A stretch of DNA of 64,000 bases from assembly GCF_029892105.1 (NCBI RefSeq), contig NZ_JARZAJ010000019.1, positions 103,945 through 167,944 of the forward strand. Direction: 5' to 3'. Each line of letters opens with the position of its first letter. Position 1 is the first letter of the stretch. The notes under the pieces are model-generated. The model had not been told where the DNA came from, ran no database searches, and was given only the letters and a program-made list of their open reading frames with translations. Made by a program: the position numbers and the translations under genes. Below are positions 28,066 to 36,520 of the stretch, piece by piece. The DNA is from Kitasatospora sp. GP82 (lineage in GTDB: Bacteria; Actinomycetota; Actinomycetes; Streptomycetales; Streptomycetaceae).

Positions 28066-29250
28066 TCACCACTTGGACCAGGGGAGGTTCCATCCGCTGA
28101 GCCCGTTGAAGGGTTCGAGGGGCTCGGTCTTGACGGAGTGTCGGACGGTCACCACGTCGCCGATGATCGAGTCGGCGTAGAACTTGCCGGCGGGGGAGTT
28201 GTCGTCGCCCTTCGGGGTGTCCGGCAGTCCGACGCAGCCGTGGCTGATGTTGGCGCCTCGGGCGATGGCGTCGGCGGCCTTCGGGTTGCCGTGGAGGAAG
28301 GTGCCACTGGAGGTGAGGCGCAGTGCGTGCGGATCGTCGGCGATGTAGCCGGGGCCCTTGAGGCCGACGACGGTGCGGGAGTCCATGTGCTGCATGCGGT
28401 TCTTCTCGGAGACCACCATGGTCCCGTTCCAGGACGGGTTGTCGTCGGCGCCGGCGGTGATCGGGACGGTCTGGTCCGGGGCTCCGTCCTTCTTGACCAC
28501 CATGGTGTGGGCGGCCGCGTCCACCTCGCTGACCTTCGAGCGGCCGATGGTGAACTGCTCGTCGCGGTCGGTGGCACCGTAGACACCGGGCGAGACCTCG
28601 ACGTTCTTGGTCCTGAAGTGCACCTTCACCGTCGTGCCAGGCTTCCAGAAGTGCTCCGGCCGCAGGTCGAGCCGGGTGTCCCCGAACCAGTGACCCTTGA
28701 CTTCGGTGTCGTCCGAGGCCTCGACGGTGATCGCCTTCTGCAGGTCCGCCCTGTTCTTGACCGGTCCGCCGAACTCGACCGACACGATCATGCCGACGCC
28801 GAACTTTTCGCCCGTGACGATGTTGTCCTCGACGGTGACGGTGTGGTCCGGCGCCAGGGTGGTGAAGCCGCTGCTCGCCGTGGTCACGGCACCCTTGGTG
28901 TCGGCGGCCTCAGCGCTCACGTGGTACGCGACGCCGACGGCCAGGGCGACCGTCGGCGTCCAGCTCAGCCCGTCGCCCGTGATCGCGCCCGCCACCGGCT
29001 TGCCGCTCTTGTCGGTCACGGCCACGTTGGTCAGCTTGCCGCTGGCCACCGACACCTTCAGCGCACCGCTCGGTGCGACCCCCTGTGCACCGTCCTTCGG
29101 CTCGATCGACAGCACCGCCGCCGACGGCTTCGCCGCCGACGACACAGCCCCCTTGTCGGCTGCGCCCCCGCCGGCAGTCCCACCTCCACCGCTGCATCCC
29201 GCCAGCAGCAGCACCCCGCCCAGCGCCGCCACTCCAGATATCCGCCGCAC
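28066..29250 (-). CDS. L,D-transpeptidase lipoprotein (YkuD, Ig-like domains)
   Basis: A 394-residue envelope protein that would form 3-3 peptidoglycan cross-links. Residues 1-19 are a lipoprotein signal with lipobox LLLAGC. Residues about 45-130 and 130-240 are two immunoglobulin-like domains, as in mycobacterial LdtMt2-type enzymes. The YkuD catalytic domain spans about 240-375, with HMDSRTVVGL and the active-site motif ISHGCVGL (His337, Cys339). The tail GWNLPWSKW is typical of actinobacterial Ldts. It starts at GTG 29250 after a GGGGGAAA ribosome binding site. Single gene. Confidence 0.93.
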   Translation of the reverse strand: MRRISGVAALGGVLLLAGCSGGGGTAGGGAADKGAVSSAAKPSAAVLSIEPKDGAQGVAPSGALKVSVASGKLTNVAVTDKSGKPVAGAITGDGLSWTPTVALAVGVAYHVSAEAADTKGAVTTASSGFTTLAPDHTVTVEDNIVTGEKFGVGMIVSVEFGGPVKNRADLQKAITVEASDDTEVKGHWFGDTRLDLRPEHFWKPGTTVKVHFRTKNVEVSPGVYGATDRDEQFTIGRSKVSEVDAAAHTMVVKKDGAPDQTVPITAGADDNPSWNGTMVVSEKNRMQHMDSRTVVGLKGPGYIADDPHALRLTSSGTFLHGNPKAADAIARGANISHGCVGLPDTPKGDDNSPAGKFYADSIIGDVVTVRHSVKTEPLEPFNGLSGWNLPWSKW

Positions 29251-29496
29251 AATTTCCCCCTCGTTCTGTCCGTCCGGTGGATATACGCCTTGATCGTCGG
29301 ATTGGTTGCACGCTGAAGCGACTCCGCACTTCAGAACTCACGCAGATAGGCGCGTAGAGCGGTCCTGGCAGTAGAACAGGCACAGGGCCTGGTGGTTGCG
29401 GAGCTGCGACGCTCTGTGATCACCACGCCCTACGCCTGTACCGCCGTCATGGCTGACCGATCCGCTACACGTACCGGGACCGGATTTCGGTACTGG

Positions 29497-29800
29497 GCAC
29501 GATCTGGACCGACTGCGCGAGCACGGCTTCCTGGGCCGTTCCTGGGTCCGCTTCGGCCGCTCCCAGTGGCAGACCCTCACCGACGTGCTCGACGACACCC
29601 CCGACTGGGACCTGATCGAGCAGCGCCGCCAGGAACGCAAGGCCAGGGAGGAAGCCGACCGCCAGGTCCAACAGGCGGCCCGGGAAGCCGAGTGGGAGGA
29701 GGCTCGCCGCCAGCGCATCCTCGTCGCCCGCGAGATCAACGACCAGATGTACCCCTGCTGCACCTGCAAGGTCTCGCTCGGCTGCGCCCACGCTCCGACG
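29497..29800 (+). pseudogene. Coiled-coil protein fragment (hypothetical)
   Basis: The plus frame reads DRLREHGFLGRSWVRFGRSQWQ, TLTDVLDDTPDWDLIEQRRQERKAREEADRQVQQAAREAEWEEARRQRI, then CCTCKVSLGC. The charged middle is a convincing coiled coil of about 50 residues and codon bias is coding-like. There is no good start upstream and sequence after about 29800 looks out of frame, so both ends seem lost. No family recognised. Confidence 0.4.
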
Positions 29801-29939
29801 ACGAGAGGCGCGCGGCAGGGCTGCGGTGCGGCGTGCTGGCGACAAGCCGGACAGGGCTGGAGCGGCAGACGGCTCCGGACGTGATGCGGCGGGATGGCCG
29901 ACGACGTCGCGGACTCCGGTGGTTCGCTGGACGAGGTGC

Positions 29940-29970
29940 GCCGGCCCCGGGAGGAAGAACCGGGGCCGGC
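29940..29970 (-). terminator. Terminator hairpin
   Basis: GCCGGCCCCGG and CCGGGGCCGGC form an 11-bp perfect stem around a 9-base loop, 13 bases after the stop of the minus-strand secreted protein gene. Confidence 0.75.
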
Positions 29971-29975
29971 ACGCG

Positions 29976-29989
29976 GTGTGATATCACAC
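29976..29989. repeat. 14-bp palindrome over a stop codon
   Basis: GTGTGATATCACAC is a perfect palindrome that includes the TGA stop of the minus-strand gene. Rare AT content here; possibly a protein-binding site, otherwise chance. Confidence 0.4.
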
Positions 29990-30526
29990 GGGGGTGCCGG
30001 GAACCAGGGTGAACCCTGAGCCGCAGGCAGCCGCCAGGTTCGACGCGTTGAACGGCGTCGCGGTGATGTCACACACGGCCTGGTAGATCGCCCCCTCGTC
30101 GGTCTCCACGTCGAGGAAGAGCTTGTTGGGGATATTTGCGCCACTCTCGGTAGCGGACATGTCGGTGTCGATCACACACTTCGGGGCGCCGGGGATGACG
30201 TCGACGTCCACCCACACTCCCGGGTTCCGGTTGTCATTGAGGAAGGCTTCCCCTTTGCCGTTCGCCGCCAGGCGGAACTCGGTGTCCGAGAAGTCTCCGA
30301 AGTCCACGACGTCGGAGCTGAAGTCACGCTCTTCCTTGTGGCAGCGCCTGTCGCTCCCCTTGCTGTCCTTCGGGCCCGCCGAGTGCCCGGAGTGGAGCCC
30401 GGGAGCGGCGGAGTCTGCTCGACCCGTCGTGTGCATACCGCCCTGGGCGACCGCGGGCGAGGCGAGGAGGACCCCGGCGACTACCGCTCCGGTCACCGCG
30501 GACAGGCCTCTGAAACCGTATTTCAT
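29984..30526 (-). CDS. Secreted protein of unknown function
   Basis: A 180-residue exported protein. Residues 1-28 are a signal peptide ending in SPAVAQG. A histidine/serine-rich linker (HTTGRADSAAPGLHSGHSAGPKDSKGSDRRCHKEERD) leads to a beta-rich domain of about 110 residues with four Cys that could form two disulfides (including PKCVIDTD, VCDITA and AACGSG). ATG 30526 is preceded by GAAGGAA. I do not recognise the family. It stands alone, with a terminator right behind it. Confidence 0.7.
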   Translation of the reverse strand: MKYGFRGLSAVTGAVVAGVLLASPAVAQGGMHTTGRADSAAPGLHSGHSAGPKDSKGSDRRCHKEERDFSSDVVDFGDFSDTEFRLAANGKGEAFLNDNRNPGVWVDVDVIPGAPKCVIDTDMSATESGANIPNKLFLDVETDEGAIYQAVCDITATPFNASNLAAACGSGFTLVPGTPV

Positions 30527-30887
30527 TCGTGTATTCCTTCTTCTCTGGGGCGTGTGGCGCCGGCTCGGCAGTTTTCCAAGGGAGTTCTCCGACCGGCTCG
30601 CTGTCAGTGCGATCTCATCTCACCGTGACTGATTTCCGGTGGCCTGCGGAGGACCTGTGGAATCAGGCCTCAGCCCTTCTGTCAGGCACAAGATACGCAC
30701 TCGAACGAAATTGATGATTCTCAAGGATGGTGCACGGGATTTCACGCCGTGCCGGAGCGATCGCTCATGGGGAGTACGGCGCTGCCCCCAAACGGATCAA
30801 GCGACCACCGCAGCACCTGCAGCACCGCCTCCTCCAAGAGGGCGGCCAGGCTCACCCGTGCCGGATCGCTCTGATATTCCGTCACTC
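30527..30887. other. Intergenic region
   Basis: About 360 bases; promoter side of the secreted protein gene, with an AT-richer patch near 30680-30730. No gene seen. Confidence 0.45.
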
Positions 30888-30920
30888 GGCTTTCGACGTT
30901 TTCGTTGATCGTCGTGGGGT
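30888..30920. repeat. 33-bp element, copy also at 34.67 kb
   Basis: The string beginning TCGGCTTTCGACGTTTTCG is found again at about 34673-34705 with a C/T difference. The second copy lies at the left edge of an IS701-type fragment, so this may be an orphan insertion-sequence end. Confidence 0.5.
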
Positions 30921-31253
30921 CCGCCGGCAGTGAAGTGGCGCAGTCGGGAACGACCTCGCCCGCCCCGGTCCGCACCCTGTCCGCAAGCGACCCCGCCACT
31001 GGCGTGTCCGCCTCGTTGAAGGTCTCGCCCGCTGTCTGGGGCAGCACCGTGCAGGTCTCGGCCGAAGGAGTCCCCCCGGGATCACGTGCAGGCTGCAAGC
31101 GGTCGGGGTCACGGGGCCGCGGCGATCTGGCAGGGCGGCACGTATTCGGGTAGCGCCACAATTTCCGGGACGGTACCCATGGCCCCCGGATCTATCGGTC
31201 ACTTCGATGTGTATGCGACCAACGGCCAGAAACTCCTCACGCTTCCGGCGTAG
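30917..31253 (+). pseudogene. Anti-sigma-factor-like extracytoplasmic domain, frameshifted
   Basis: Reading the plus strand with two frame changes (near 31085 and 31105) gives a coherent domain: RTLSASDPATGVSASLKVSPAVWGSTVQVSAEGVPPG, then CRLQAVG, then an HGAAAIWQGGTYSGSATISG segment and a tail ending DVYATNGQKLLTLPA before TAG 31251-31253. This matches the C-terminal extracytoplasmic domain of streptomycete zinc-finger anti-sigma factors. The N-terminal zinc-binding domain and membrane helix are absent; the left edge coincides with the 33-bp repeated element. Confidence 0.5.
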
Positions 31254-31319
31254 GACGAACTGGGCTCCGCCGCGCGGGAATCCGCTGTTGGCCGTCGGGA
31301 GAGACGCCGCACGTTCTGC

Positions 31320-32822
31320 TCACAGGCCGGGTGCCTGGAAGCCGTTCAGGTACCAGAAGGGGGCGGCGTACCAGATCAGGGCGATCGCAGTGACGAGAGT
31401 ACCGCCGGCCAGGGGGAGTGCCCAGCCGGGCCAGCGGCGGTGCCGGACCACGATGACCTTGGCGACGAAGGCCCCGTAGAGGAAGCAGCCGGTGAGCGAA
31501 TGCAGCGCCACGCGGGTGTTGGTCAGTTGGACGCCGTAGGTGGTGATGCAGTGCCGAGCGATGGGCAGGGAGAGGAGGAAGGCGGTCAGGCCGATGAGGC
31601 GGTGCGTGGTGTGGACCCCGTGCGGTGCGGCTCGCAGTGCGGGCAGGCGACCGTAGATCCACAGGGCGAGAAGCAGCTGAATCAGCGCCAGGCCCAGGAG
31701 CGCGGATCCCATTTGGGCTTTCAGCAGTATTGCGTCGTTGCCGCGGTTCCCGAAGAGGCTGGTCTCGTAGTCGGGGGTGTGTACCCGGCCGTACCAGTAG
31801 AGGCCGACCATCACCGCCACGGGCAGGAGCATCCACAGGACGTCGTAGAGCCGTTGGTGGTAGGCGGGGTGAGTGAGGCCCTCCGCGTGATCATCCGCCC
31901 CCGTTCCCGACTCTGCCGCCCTGGATCTTGACGGCACAAGCCCGAGCTCGGATGCCTGCCAGGCCGCGACGACCAGCAGGGTGAGCGCCTCGGCGATGAC
32001 GCTGAGCAGGGCCTGCGGGGCGGGTTGCAGGCCGTGTTCGGAGAACCCGAACAATCCGATGGTGCGGGATGCGGCGAACCCGGCGAGCGCGCCGATGGCG
32101 ATCGCGGCGGCGGCGATTCGCAGTAGCAGGGGTGCCGCCAGCAGAAGGAGTGCGGCCACCGCGAAGGCGGTGCTGGCCTGCAGCAGGAACAACGAGCCGA
32201 TGATGTGGACGAAGCGGTATCCGTCGATGTAGAGCTGGGCGTGGATGTATCCGCTTACCGCGAGCGTGGCGGCAAGCACCAGGCGCAGTGCGGGGGCGGG
32301 CAGGCTCCGGGTGTTCATGCGGGTTTCTCGTCCTTGACGGCGGACGTCGTAGAGCCGTTGGTGGTTGGCGGGGTGAGTGAGGCCCTCCGCGTGATCATCC
32401 GCCCCCGTTCCCGACTCTGCCGCCCTGGATCTTGACGGCACAAGCCCGAGCTCGGATGCCTGCCAGGCCGCGACGACCAGCAGGGTGAGCGCCTCGGCGA
32501 TGACGCTGAGCAGGGCCTGCGGGGCGGGTTGCAGGCCGTGTTCGGAGAACCCGAACAATCCGATGGTGCGGGATGCGGCGAACCCGGCGAGCGCGCCGAT
32601 GGCGATCGCGGCGGCGGCGATTCGCAGTAGCAGGGGTGCCGCCAGCAGAAGGAGTGCGGCCACCGCGAAGGCGGTGCTGGCCTGCAGCAGGAACAACGAG
32701 CCGATGATGTGGACGAAGCGGTATCCGTCGATGTAGAGCTGGGCGTGGATGTATCCGCTTACCGCGAGCGTGGCGGCAAGCACCAGGCGCAGTGCGGGGG
32801 CGGGCAGGCTCCGGGTGTTCAT
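31320..32822 (-). CDS. DUF6529-like membrane protein with duplicated N-terminal half
   Basis: The frame runs uninterrupted for 500 residues from ATG 32822. Residues 1-168 and 169-336 are almost identical copies of a segment with four membrane helices (MNTRSLPAPALRLVLAAT, GYRFVHIIGSLFLLQAS, and so on). Residues about 320-500 add a further four to five helices (LWMLLPVAVMVGLYWYGRVH, HSLTGCFLYGAFVAKVIVVRH), resembling DUF6529/cytochrome-b561-like proteins. The ancestral gene would start at ATG 32318 (332 residues). The ATG at 32822 overlaps the phosphoesterase stop (ATGA), so the fusion is likely translated. Whether the 500-residue form folds is unknown. Confidence 0.75.
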   Translation of the reverse strand: MNTRSLPAPALRLVLAATLAVSGYIHAQLYIDGYRFVHIIGSLFLLQASTAFAVAALLLLAAPLLLRIAAAAIAIGALAGFAASRTIGLFGFSEHGLQPAPQALLSVIAEALTLLVVAAWQASELGLVPSRSRAAESGTGADDHAEGLTHPANHQRLYDVRRQGRETRMNTRSLPAPALRLVLAATLAVSGYIHAQLYIDGYRFVHIIGSLFLLQASTAFAVAALLLLAAPLLLRIAAAAIAIGALAGFAASRTIGLFGFSEHGLQPAPQALLSVIAEALTLLVVAAWQASELGLVPSRSRAAESGTGADDHAEGLTHPAYHQRLYDVLWMLLPVAVMVGLYWYGRVHTPDYETSLFGNRGNDAILLKAQMGSALLGLALIQLLLALWIYGRLPALRAAPHGVHTTHRLIGLTAFLLSLPIARHCITTYGVQLTNTRVALHSLTGCFLYGAFVAKVIVVRHRRWPGWALPLAGGTLVTAIALIWYAAPFWYLNGFQAPGL

Positions 32823-32848
32823 GCGAGTTTCTCGTCCTTGACGGCCAG
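31841..32848. repeat. 504-bp direct tandem duplication, nearly identical
   Basis: Copy A is 31841-32344, copy B 32345-32848. I saw only two differences (A/T near 31859 versus 32363, and G/A just after the ATG codons). The unit is 168 codons, so the reading frame is kept. Short GGACG-type microhomology lies at the junctions. It must be recent or maintained by gene conversion. Confidence 0.95.
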
Positions 32849-33772
32849 TGCGTGGTTGCCCTGCCAGTAGTTGACGGTGCGGATGCCGAGTGCGTCCTTG
32901 AGGCGTCCGGCGGGCAGCACCTGTGGAAGTGGGGCGGGGCCCTGGCCGGGTTTGGGAAACGGGTAGCAGGTGGGGGCGGCCGAGTGGAAGGTGATGTTGC
33001 CCTCGGTCTTGGCGAACAGCTGGTGGACGTGCCCGTTGAGGCACGTGACTGAGGAGAAGCGGCGCAACATCGACAGCACCTGCACCGCGTCGTCGGTGCC
33101 CCAGCCCCACGCCGGATACATCGCGAACAGCGGGATGTGACTGAAGATGACGATGGGGGTGTCCGAGGACAGGCCCGCGATGTCCTTGCGCACGAAGTCG
33201 ATCTGATCGTTGCCCAGGTGGCCGAGTTGCTCCAGGTGCAGCGTGTTGACCAGCGCGATGAAGTGCACACCGTGCGTGTCGAAGCTGTACCAGCCGTCGC
33301 CGAGGGTGTTTTTGCCGAAAGTCTGTCGGTAGGCGCGTGGTCCGTTGTCTCCGATCGAGTCGTGCTCGCCCGGCACGGTGAAGACCCGGTCCGTGTCCAG
33401 CTGCGACAGCATCTGCTTGACCTGGTCGAACTGGGCGGGGGTGGAAAGGTGCGTCAGGTCGCCGCTGTGCATGACGAAGTCGGGTCGGAACCCGAGGGAG
33501 TTGACCTGGTTGATCGCTGTGCCGAACGTCCCGGTGACGTCCATGTTGGCCGGGCCCTGGAAGCCGATGTGGCTGTCGGAGACCTGCACGAAACGCAGGT
33601 CTGCGCTGCTTGCCGGGGCCGCGATCGCCGAACCGGGGATATGACTGATCACCTCTCCTGCGGTGACTGTCAGGACCACGGCACCACCGAACCAGGCGGA
33701 GTGCCGCATGAGCTGCCGGCGGGTCATGCCGTGCTCGCCGCCGCCGTTGGAGTCGGGTGTGGGCTCGGTCAT
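32819..33772 (-). CDS. Exported metallophosphoesterase
   Basis: A 317-residue calcineurin-like phosphoesterase. A twin-arginine-like signal lies after a 15-residue lead (MTRRQLMRHSAWFGGAVVLTVTAGEVI), so it acts outside the membrane. Metal motifs: DSH (Asp66, His68), GDLTH (Asp105), GEHD (residues 135-138), SHIPLF and NGHVHQ. The usual GNHD asparagine is Glu136, a change that may alter metal choice. The start overlaps the cupredoxin stop (ATGA 33769-33772) and the stop overlaps the ATG of the membrane protein, forming a tightly coupled three-gene operon. Substrate unknown (nucleotide or phospholipid esters are possible). Confidence 0.87.
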   Translation of the reverse strand: MTEPTPDSNGGGEHGMTRRQLMRHSAWFGGAVVLTVTAGEVISHIPGSAIAAPASSADLRFVQVSDSHIGFQGPANMDVTGTFGTAINQVNSLGFRPDFVMHSGDLTHLSTPAQFDQVKQMLSQLDTDRVFTVPGEHDSIGDNGPRAYRQTFGKNTLGDGWYSFDTHGVHFIALVNTLHLEQLGHLGNDQIDFVRKDIAGLSSDTPIVIFSHIPLFAMYPAWGWGTDDAVQVLSMLRRFSSVTCLNGHVHQLFAKTEGNITFHSAAPTCYPFPKPGQGPAPLPQVLPAGRLKDALGIRTVNYWQGNHALAVKDEKLA

Positions 33773-34296
33773 GGGGTCACCTCCACGGTGGCGGTCATGA
33801 ACGGGTGGATGGTGCAGAAGTAGGGGTAGGTGCCGGGTGCGGTGAACGTGTAGCTGTAGGTGTCGTTGGTGGCTAGGGCTGCCGACTGCAGTGGCCCGCC
33901 CGATCCCTGCTTGCTGGTGACGGTGTGAGCATCGGGGTCGGTGTTGGTCCAGGTCACCTTCGTGCCCGCCTTGACCGTCAGTGTGGCCGGGGAGAACGCA
34001 AAGTTCTTGATCGTCACCGCGTTGGCGGTCGCTGGAGCGGACGGCTGGCCGCTGGCAGGTGAGGTCGAGGGCGTGCTTGGTGGTGGGCTGACGGTGACCG
34101 TACCGCTCGTTCCGGAGGCACCGGGAAATCCCGGCAGGGTCTGGCCGGCTCCGGGAGTCAGCGCGCCGGCGGGTTTGGGGTGTGACGATCCGCCGCACGC
34201 GCTGAGCAGTCCCAGTGCTCCGGCAACGGCAACGGCGACAGCGGCCAGGCACGCCGTACGCGACCGCCGGACCGGCGGAGAGGAGTTCGCATTCAT
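33769..34296 (-). CDS. Cupredoxin-domain lipoprotein
   Basis: A 175-residue lipoprotein. The signal peptide ends in lipobox LLSAC (Cys34); residues about 40-90 are a Ser/Thr/Pro/Gly linker; residues about 93-175 form a plastocyanin-like domain with all four type-1 copper ligands: His124 (DAHTVTS), Cys161, His164 and Met167 (YFCTIHPFM). It should carry electrons or bind copper at the outer face. ATG 34296 is chosen because AAGGA sits 9 bases upstream; ATG 34302 is in frame. First gene of the operon with the phosphoesterase and membrane protein, a set that suggests an extracytoplasmic copper-redox function. Confidence 0.87.
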   Translation of the reverse strand: MNANSSPPVRRSRTACLAAVAVAVAGALGLLSACGGSSHPKPAGALTPGAGQTLPGFPGASGTSGTVTVSPPPSTPSTSPASGQPSAPATANAVTIKNFAFSPATLTVKAGTKVTWTNTDPDAHTVTSKQGSGGPLQSAALATNDTYSYTFTAPGTYPYFCTIHPFMTATVEVTP

Positions 34297-34345
34297 GGCC
34301 ATCGTTCCTTCTACGCGTCCCCAGCCGCACGGGCGGGTGTGATCC

Positions 34346-34368
34346 AAGACCAATCCGGGATCGGTCTT
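34346..34368. promoter_or_regulatory. Inverted repeat upstream of cupredoxin operon
   Basis: AAGACCAATCC and GGATCGGTCTT pair over 10 of 11 positions with a 1-base centre, 50 bases upstream of the cupredoxin start. Compatible with a dimeric repressor or MerR/CsoR-like site; the regulator is unknown. Confidence 0.4.
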
Positions 34369-34672
34369 CTCAGGTAGATAGACGACCGCGTTACACCCGC
34401 CGGGGGATGATGGAAGGGGGGGGCAACCCGGTGGGCTACTTTATGTGAGTGAACAGCACATTCCATGCAACGAAACGAATTCCACGGCGGAGTCTCGTTG
34501 TTTCACCCTGGCGGCGGGCAGCGGAACGCCTCGAGCAGGGAAGCCCCGAAACCCCGGTGAACTTGTAGGCGCGCCGGTCATAGGACGTTCAGCGAGTCCA
34601 GTGGCCGGTTGAAGGGGCCGTAGGAGGCGTGGTGGAGGCCAGCGGCGATATTGCGGTGTCCGTACTGGACCC
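34369..34672. other. Intergenic region
   Basis: About 300 bases with a G-run near 34415 and no gene. It separates the cupredoxin operon promoter from IS701-type debris. Confidence 0.45.
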
Positions 34673-35158
34673 TCGGCTTTCGACGTTTTCGTTGATCGTT
34701 GTGGGGGTCGCCCGGGCGGGTGATGTGGCGTCATCTGGCGGTGCATGCCGCAGACGGCAGAGAAGCATCGGCGGTGCTTACGTCTCCTCCGGGGAGGGAC
34801 CCGCCAGATGCTTCCGGATCCGACCGGACCTGCTTCGCTGCTTGCCGTGCTGGAGTTGGTGCGCGGCTCCTCCACCGCGCCGACGTTCCGTACGTTTGCC
34901 GCGCTGGTCACGGGGCTGATCGCGCAGACAGGGCGGTGCACGGTGACGGGGATGCTCAGCGGTGTGGGGTTGACGCGCACCTGGTCCCATGACCGCGCGC
35001 ACGCCTTCTTCTTCCGAGCCGCCTGGAATCCGGACGTCCTGGGCGTCTGCCTGTCGCACCTGATCGTGCGTCGGCTGCTGCCCGCCGGCGCGGTGCTGTA
35101 CGACCTCGCCCCACCGCGCACCGCCACCCGGAGCGCTCTACGCGCCTGTTGCCAGTAG
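34673..35158 (+). pseudogene. IS701-type transposase, N-terminal fragment with left end
   Basis: From about 34745 the plus frame reads a transposase N-terminus: LPDPTGPASLLAVLELVRGSSTAPTFRTFAALVTGLIAQTGRCTVTGML, then THSW-like TRTWSHDRAHAFFFRAAWNPDVLG and LSHLIVRRLLPAGAVL. This is the conserved start of IS701/IS4-like transposases (full length about 400 residues). The catalytic part is missing: sequence turns random after about residue 120. The 33-bp element at 34673 may be the insertion-sequence end. Confidence 0.72.
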
Positions 35159-35301
35159 GCGAACTCCCCGTTGTCGGTTGATGCCCAGGGGATGTTGCAC
35201 CGGGACGGCCCGCGCGTCCTCGGACCGTCCCGTCGTCAGCTCGGGCTGCGCCCGGTCAGCGCCAATGTCACCCGGGATCGCTGACGCACCGTGCGGCAAC
35301 G

Positions 35302-36420
35302 TCAGCGCAGTACCCCCTCCAGGAAGTCGCTGCCCAGGCGGGCGACCACCGGCAGGTCCAGCTGGTGGAGCACATAGCGGCCGCGCCGACGCGTGGTGAT
35401 CAGCCCGGCCTTCTTCAGGACCGCGATGTGCCGGGAGACCTCGGGCGGGCTGATGTCGTGCGCGGCCGCCAACTCGGTGGTGGTGAAGGCGGACCGGGCC
35501 AGGTAGCGGCACATCCGGATCCGCATCGGGTGGGAGAGGGCCTCCAGCCGCAGCTTGAGCAGGTCCAGGGAACCGGGGCCCGGCACCTCGGGCGCGGCGA
35601 CCGGGTAGTGGACCACCGGGCGCCAGCGCGGAGCGTGCAGCACCCACAGGTGGGGCCAGCCGAAGGAGGACGGGACGAAGGTGACGCCCGGGCCGACGGC
35701 CGGGTCGAGTGCGTTCGCACGGCCGCTGCTGAGCTTGTCGACGCTGATCCGGGACCCGCCGTCCTCCAGTGTCACGGCGGGCGACACCTCGGCCAGCACC
35801 TCGGCCAGGCCCTTGCGGCGCAGCATCTCCGTCTTGTGCCGGGCGTCTGCGGCGAGCTGGACGCGCACCCGCTGCCAGACGTCGTCGAAGAACGCCTCCG
35901 CGCAGTCCTCGAACAGGCGGCGGATCCAGGCCCGTATGGCCGACGGGTTCTCCAGCAGCCGCTTGGCGAACTCCACCTGCCGGGGGCCGCGCGCCGTGGC
36001 GCGCTCCAGGGCTTGCGCGCGGGCCTTGGCGTTCACGAGCGGGGATGGGCCACCCCGGCCGTAGCTGGCGCTGCAGGAGATCTCCAGTGCGGCGTCGACG
36101 AAGAGGGCGTCGTCGAGCCGGTCGAGCATGTCCAGGTCCTCGGCGAGCGTGGCACCCGGGCGGCCGTGCGAGTCCGGCAATGCGGCGAACGGCAGCGAGA
36201 TGTCGGAGAAGGTGGAGCTCCACAGGAAATTCGCCTCGCACAGCCGGTCCGCGAGGTCCGGTTTGAGGGCGGCGTTCGTTGCGGTGGTCCAGCCGTGCAG
36301 CCCGGGGTGGTGCCCCGGGTCGGCCAGGGCGTGCAGCGCAGCGCACAGTTCGGCGAGGGGCGACGGGCTGAAGACCAGGCGCTCGGGCGGGAGTCCCGCG
36401 ATCTCGATGGTCACGCTCAT
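35302..36420 (-). CDS. ArsR-type winged-helix regulator with DUF5937-like N-terminus
   Basis: A 372-residue regulator. Residues 1-280 are a DUF5937-like domain of unknown ligand (VTIEIAGLPPERLVFSPSPLAELCAALHALADPGHHPGLHGW is its usual start). Residues about 285-372 are an ArsR winged helix: LLKLRLEALSHPMRIRMCRYLARSAFTTTELAAAHDISPPEVSRHIAVLKKAGLITTRRRGRYVLHQLD. In this family the DNA-binding domain is C-terminal, as here. ATG 36420 lies 29 bases from a long perfect inverted repeat shared with the divergent gene, a likely operator. The ligand is not evident, and no metal-binding Cys motif stands out in the HTH. Confidence 0.87.
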   Translation of the reverse strand: MSVTIEIAGLPPERLVFSPSPLAELCAALHALADPGHHPGLHGWTTATNAALKPDLADRLCEANFLWSSTFSDISLPFAALPDSHGRPGATLAEDLDMLDRLDDALFVDAALEISCSASYGRGGPSPLVNAKARAQALERATARGPRQVEFAKRLLENPSAIRAWIRRLFEDCAEAFFDDVWQRVRVQLAADARHKTEMLRRKGLAEVLAEVSPAVTLEDGGSRISVDKLSSGRANALDPAVGPGVTFVPSSFGWPHLWVLHAPRWRPVVHYPVAAPEVPGPGSLDLLKLRLEALSHPMRIRMCRYLARSAFTTTELAAAHDISPPEVSRHIAVLKKAGLITTRRRGRYVLHQLDLPVVARLGSDFLEGVLR

Positions 36421-36448
36421 GGGCCCTATCGTGCCTCCCTTTGCGCAG

Positions 36449-36493
36449 GCCGGGCGCATCGATTGACGAGGAACGTCAATCGATGCGCCCGGC
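36449..36493. promoter_or_regulatory. 20-bp perfect inverted repeat between divergent genes
   Basis: Arms 36449-36468 and 36474-36493 are exactly complementary around AGGAA; each arm contains ATTGACG. The site sits between the ArsR-type regulator and the divergent small gene. ArsR-family operators are often TTGA/TCAA dyads, so this is the best operator candidate in the window. Confidence 0.7.
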
Positions 36494-36520
36494 CCCCGGG
36501 AGGCGCTGCACGGTAGGGAC

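Noticed and set aside
30742..31161. 140-codon minus-strand gene
   Set aside because: The plus strand gives a coherent, though frameshifted, anti-sigma-like domain; the minus frame has no motif.
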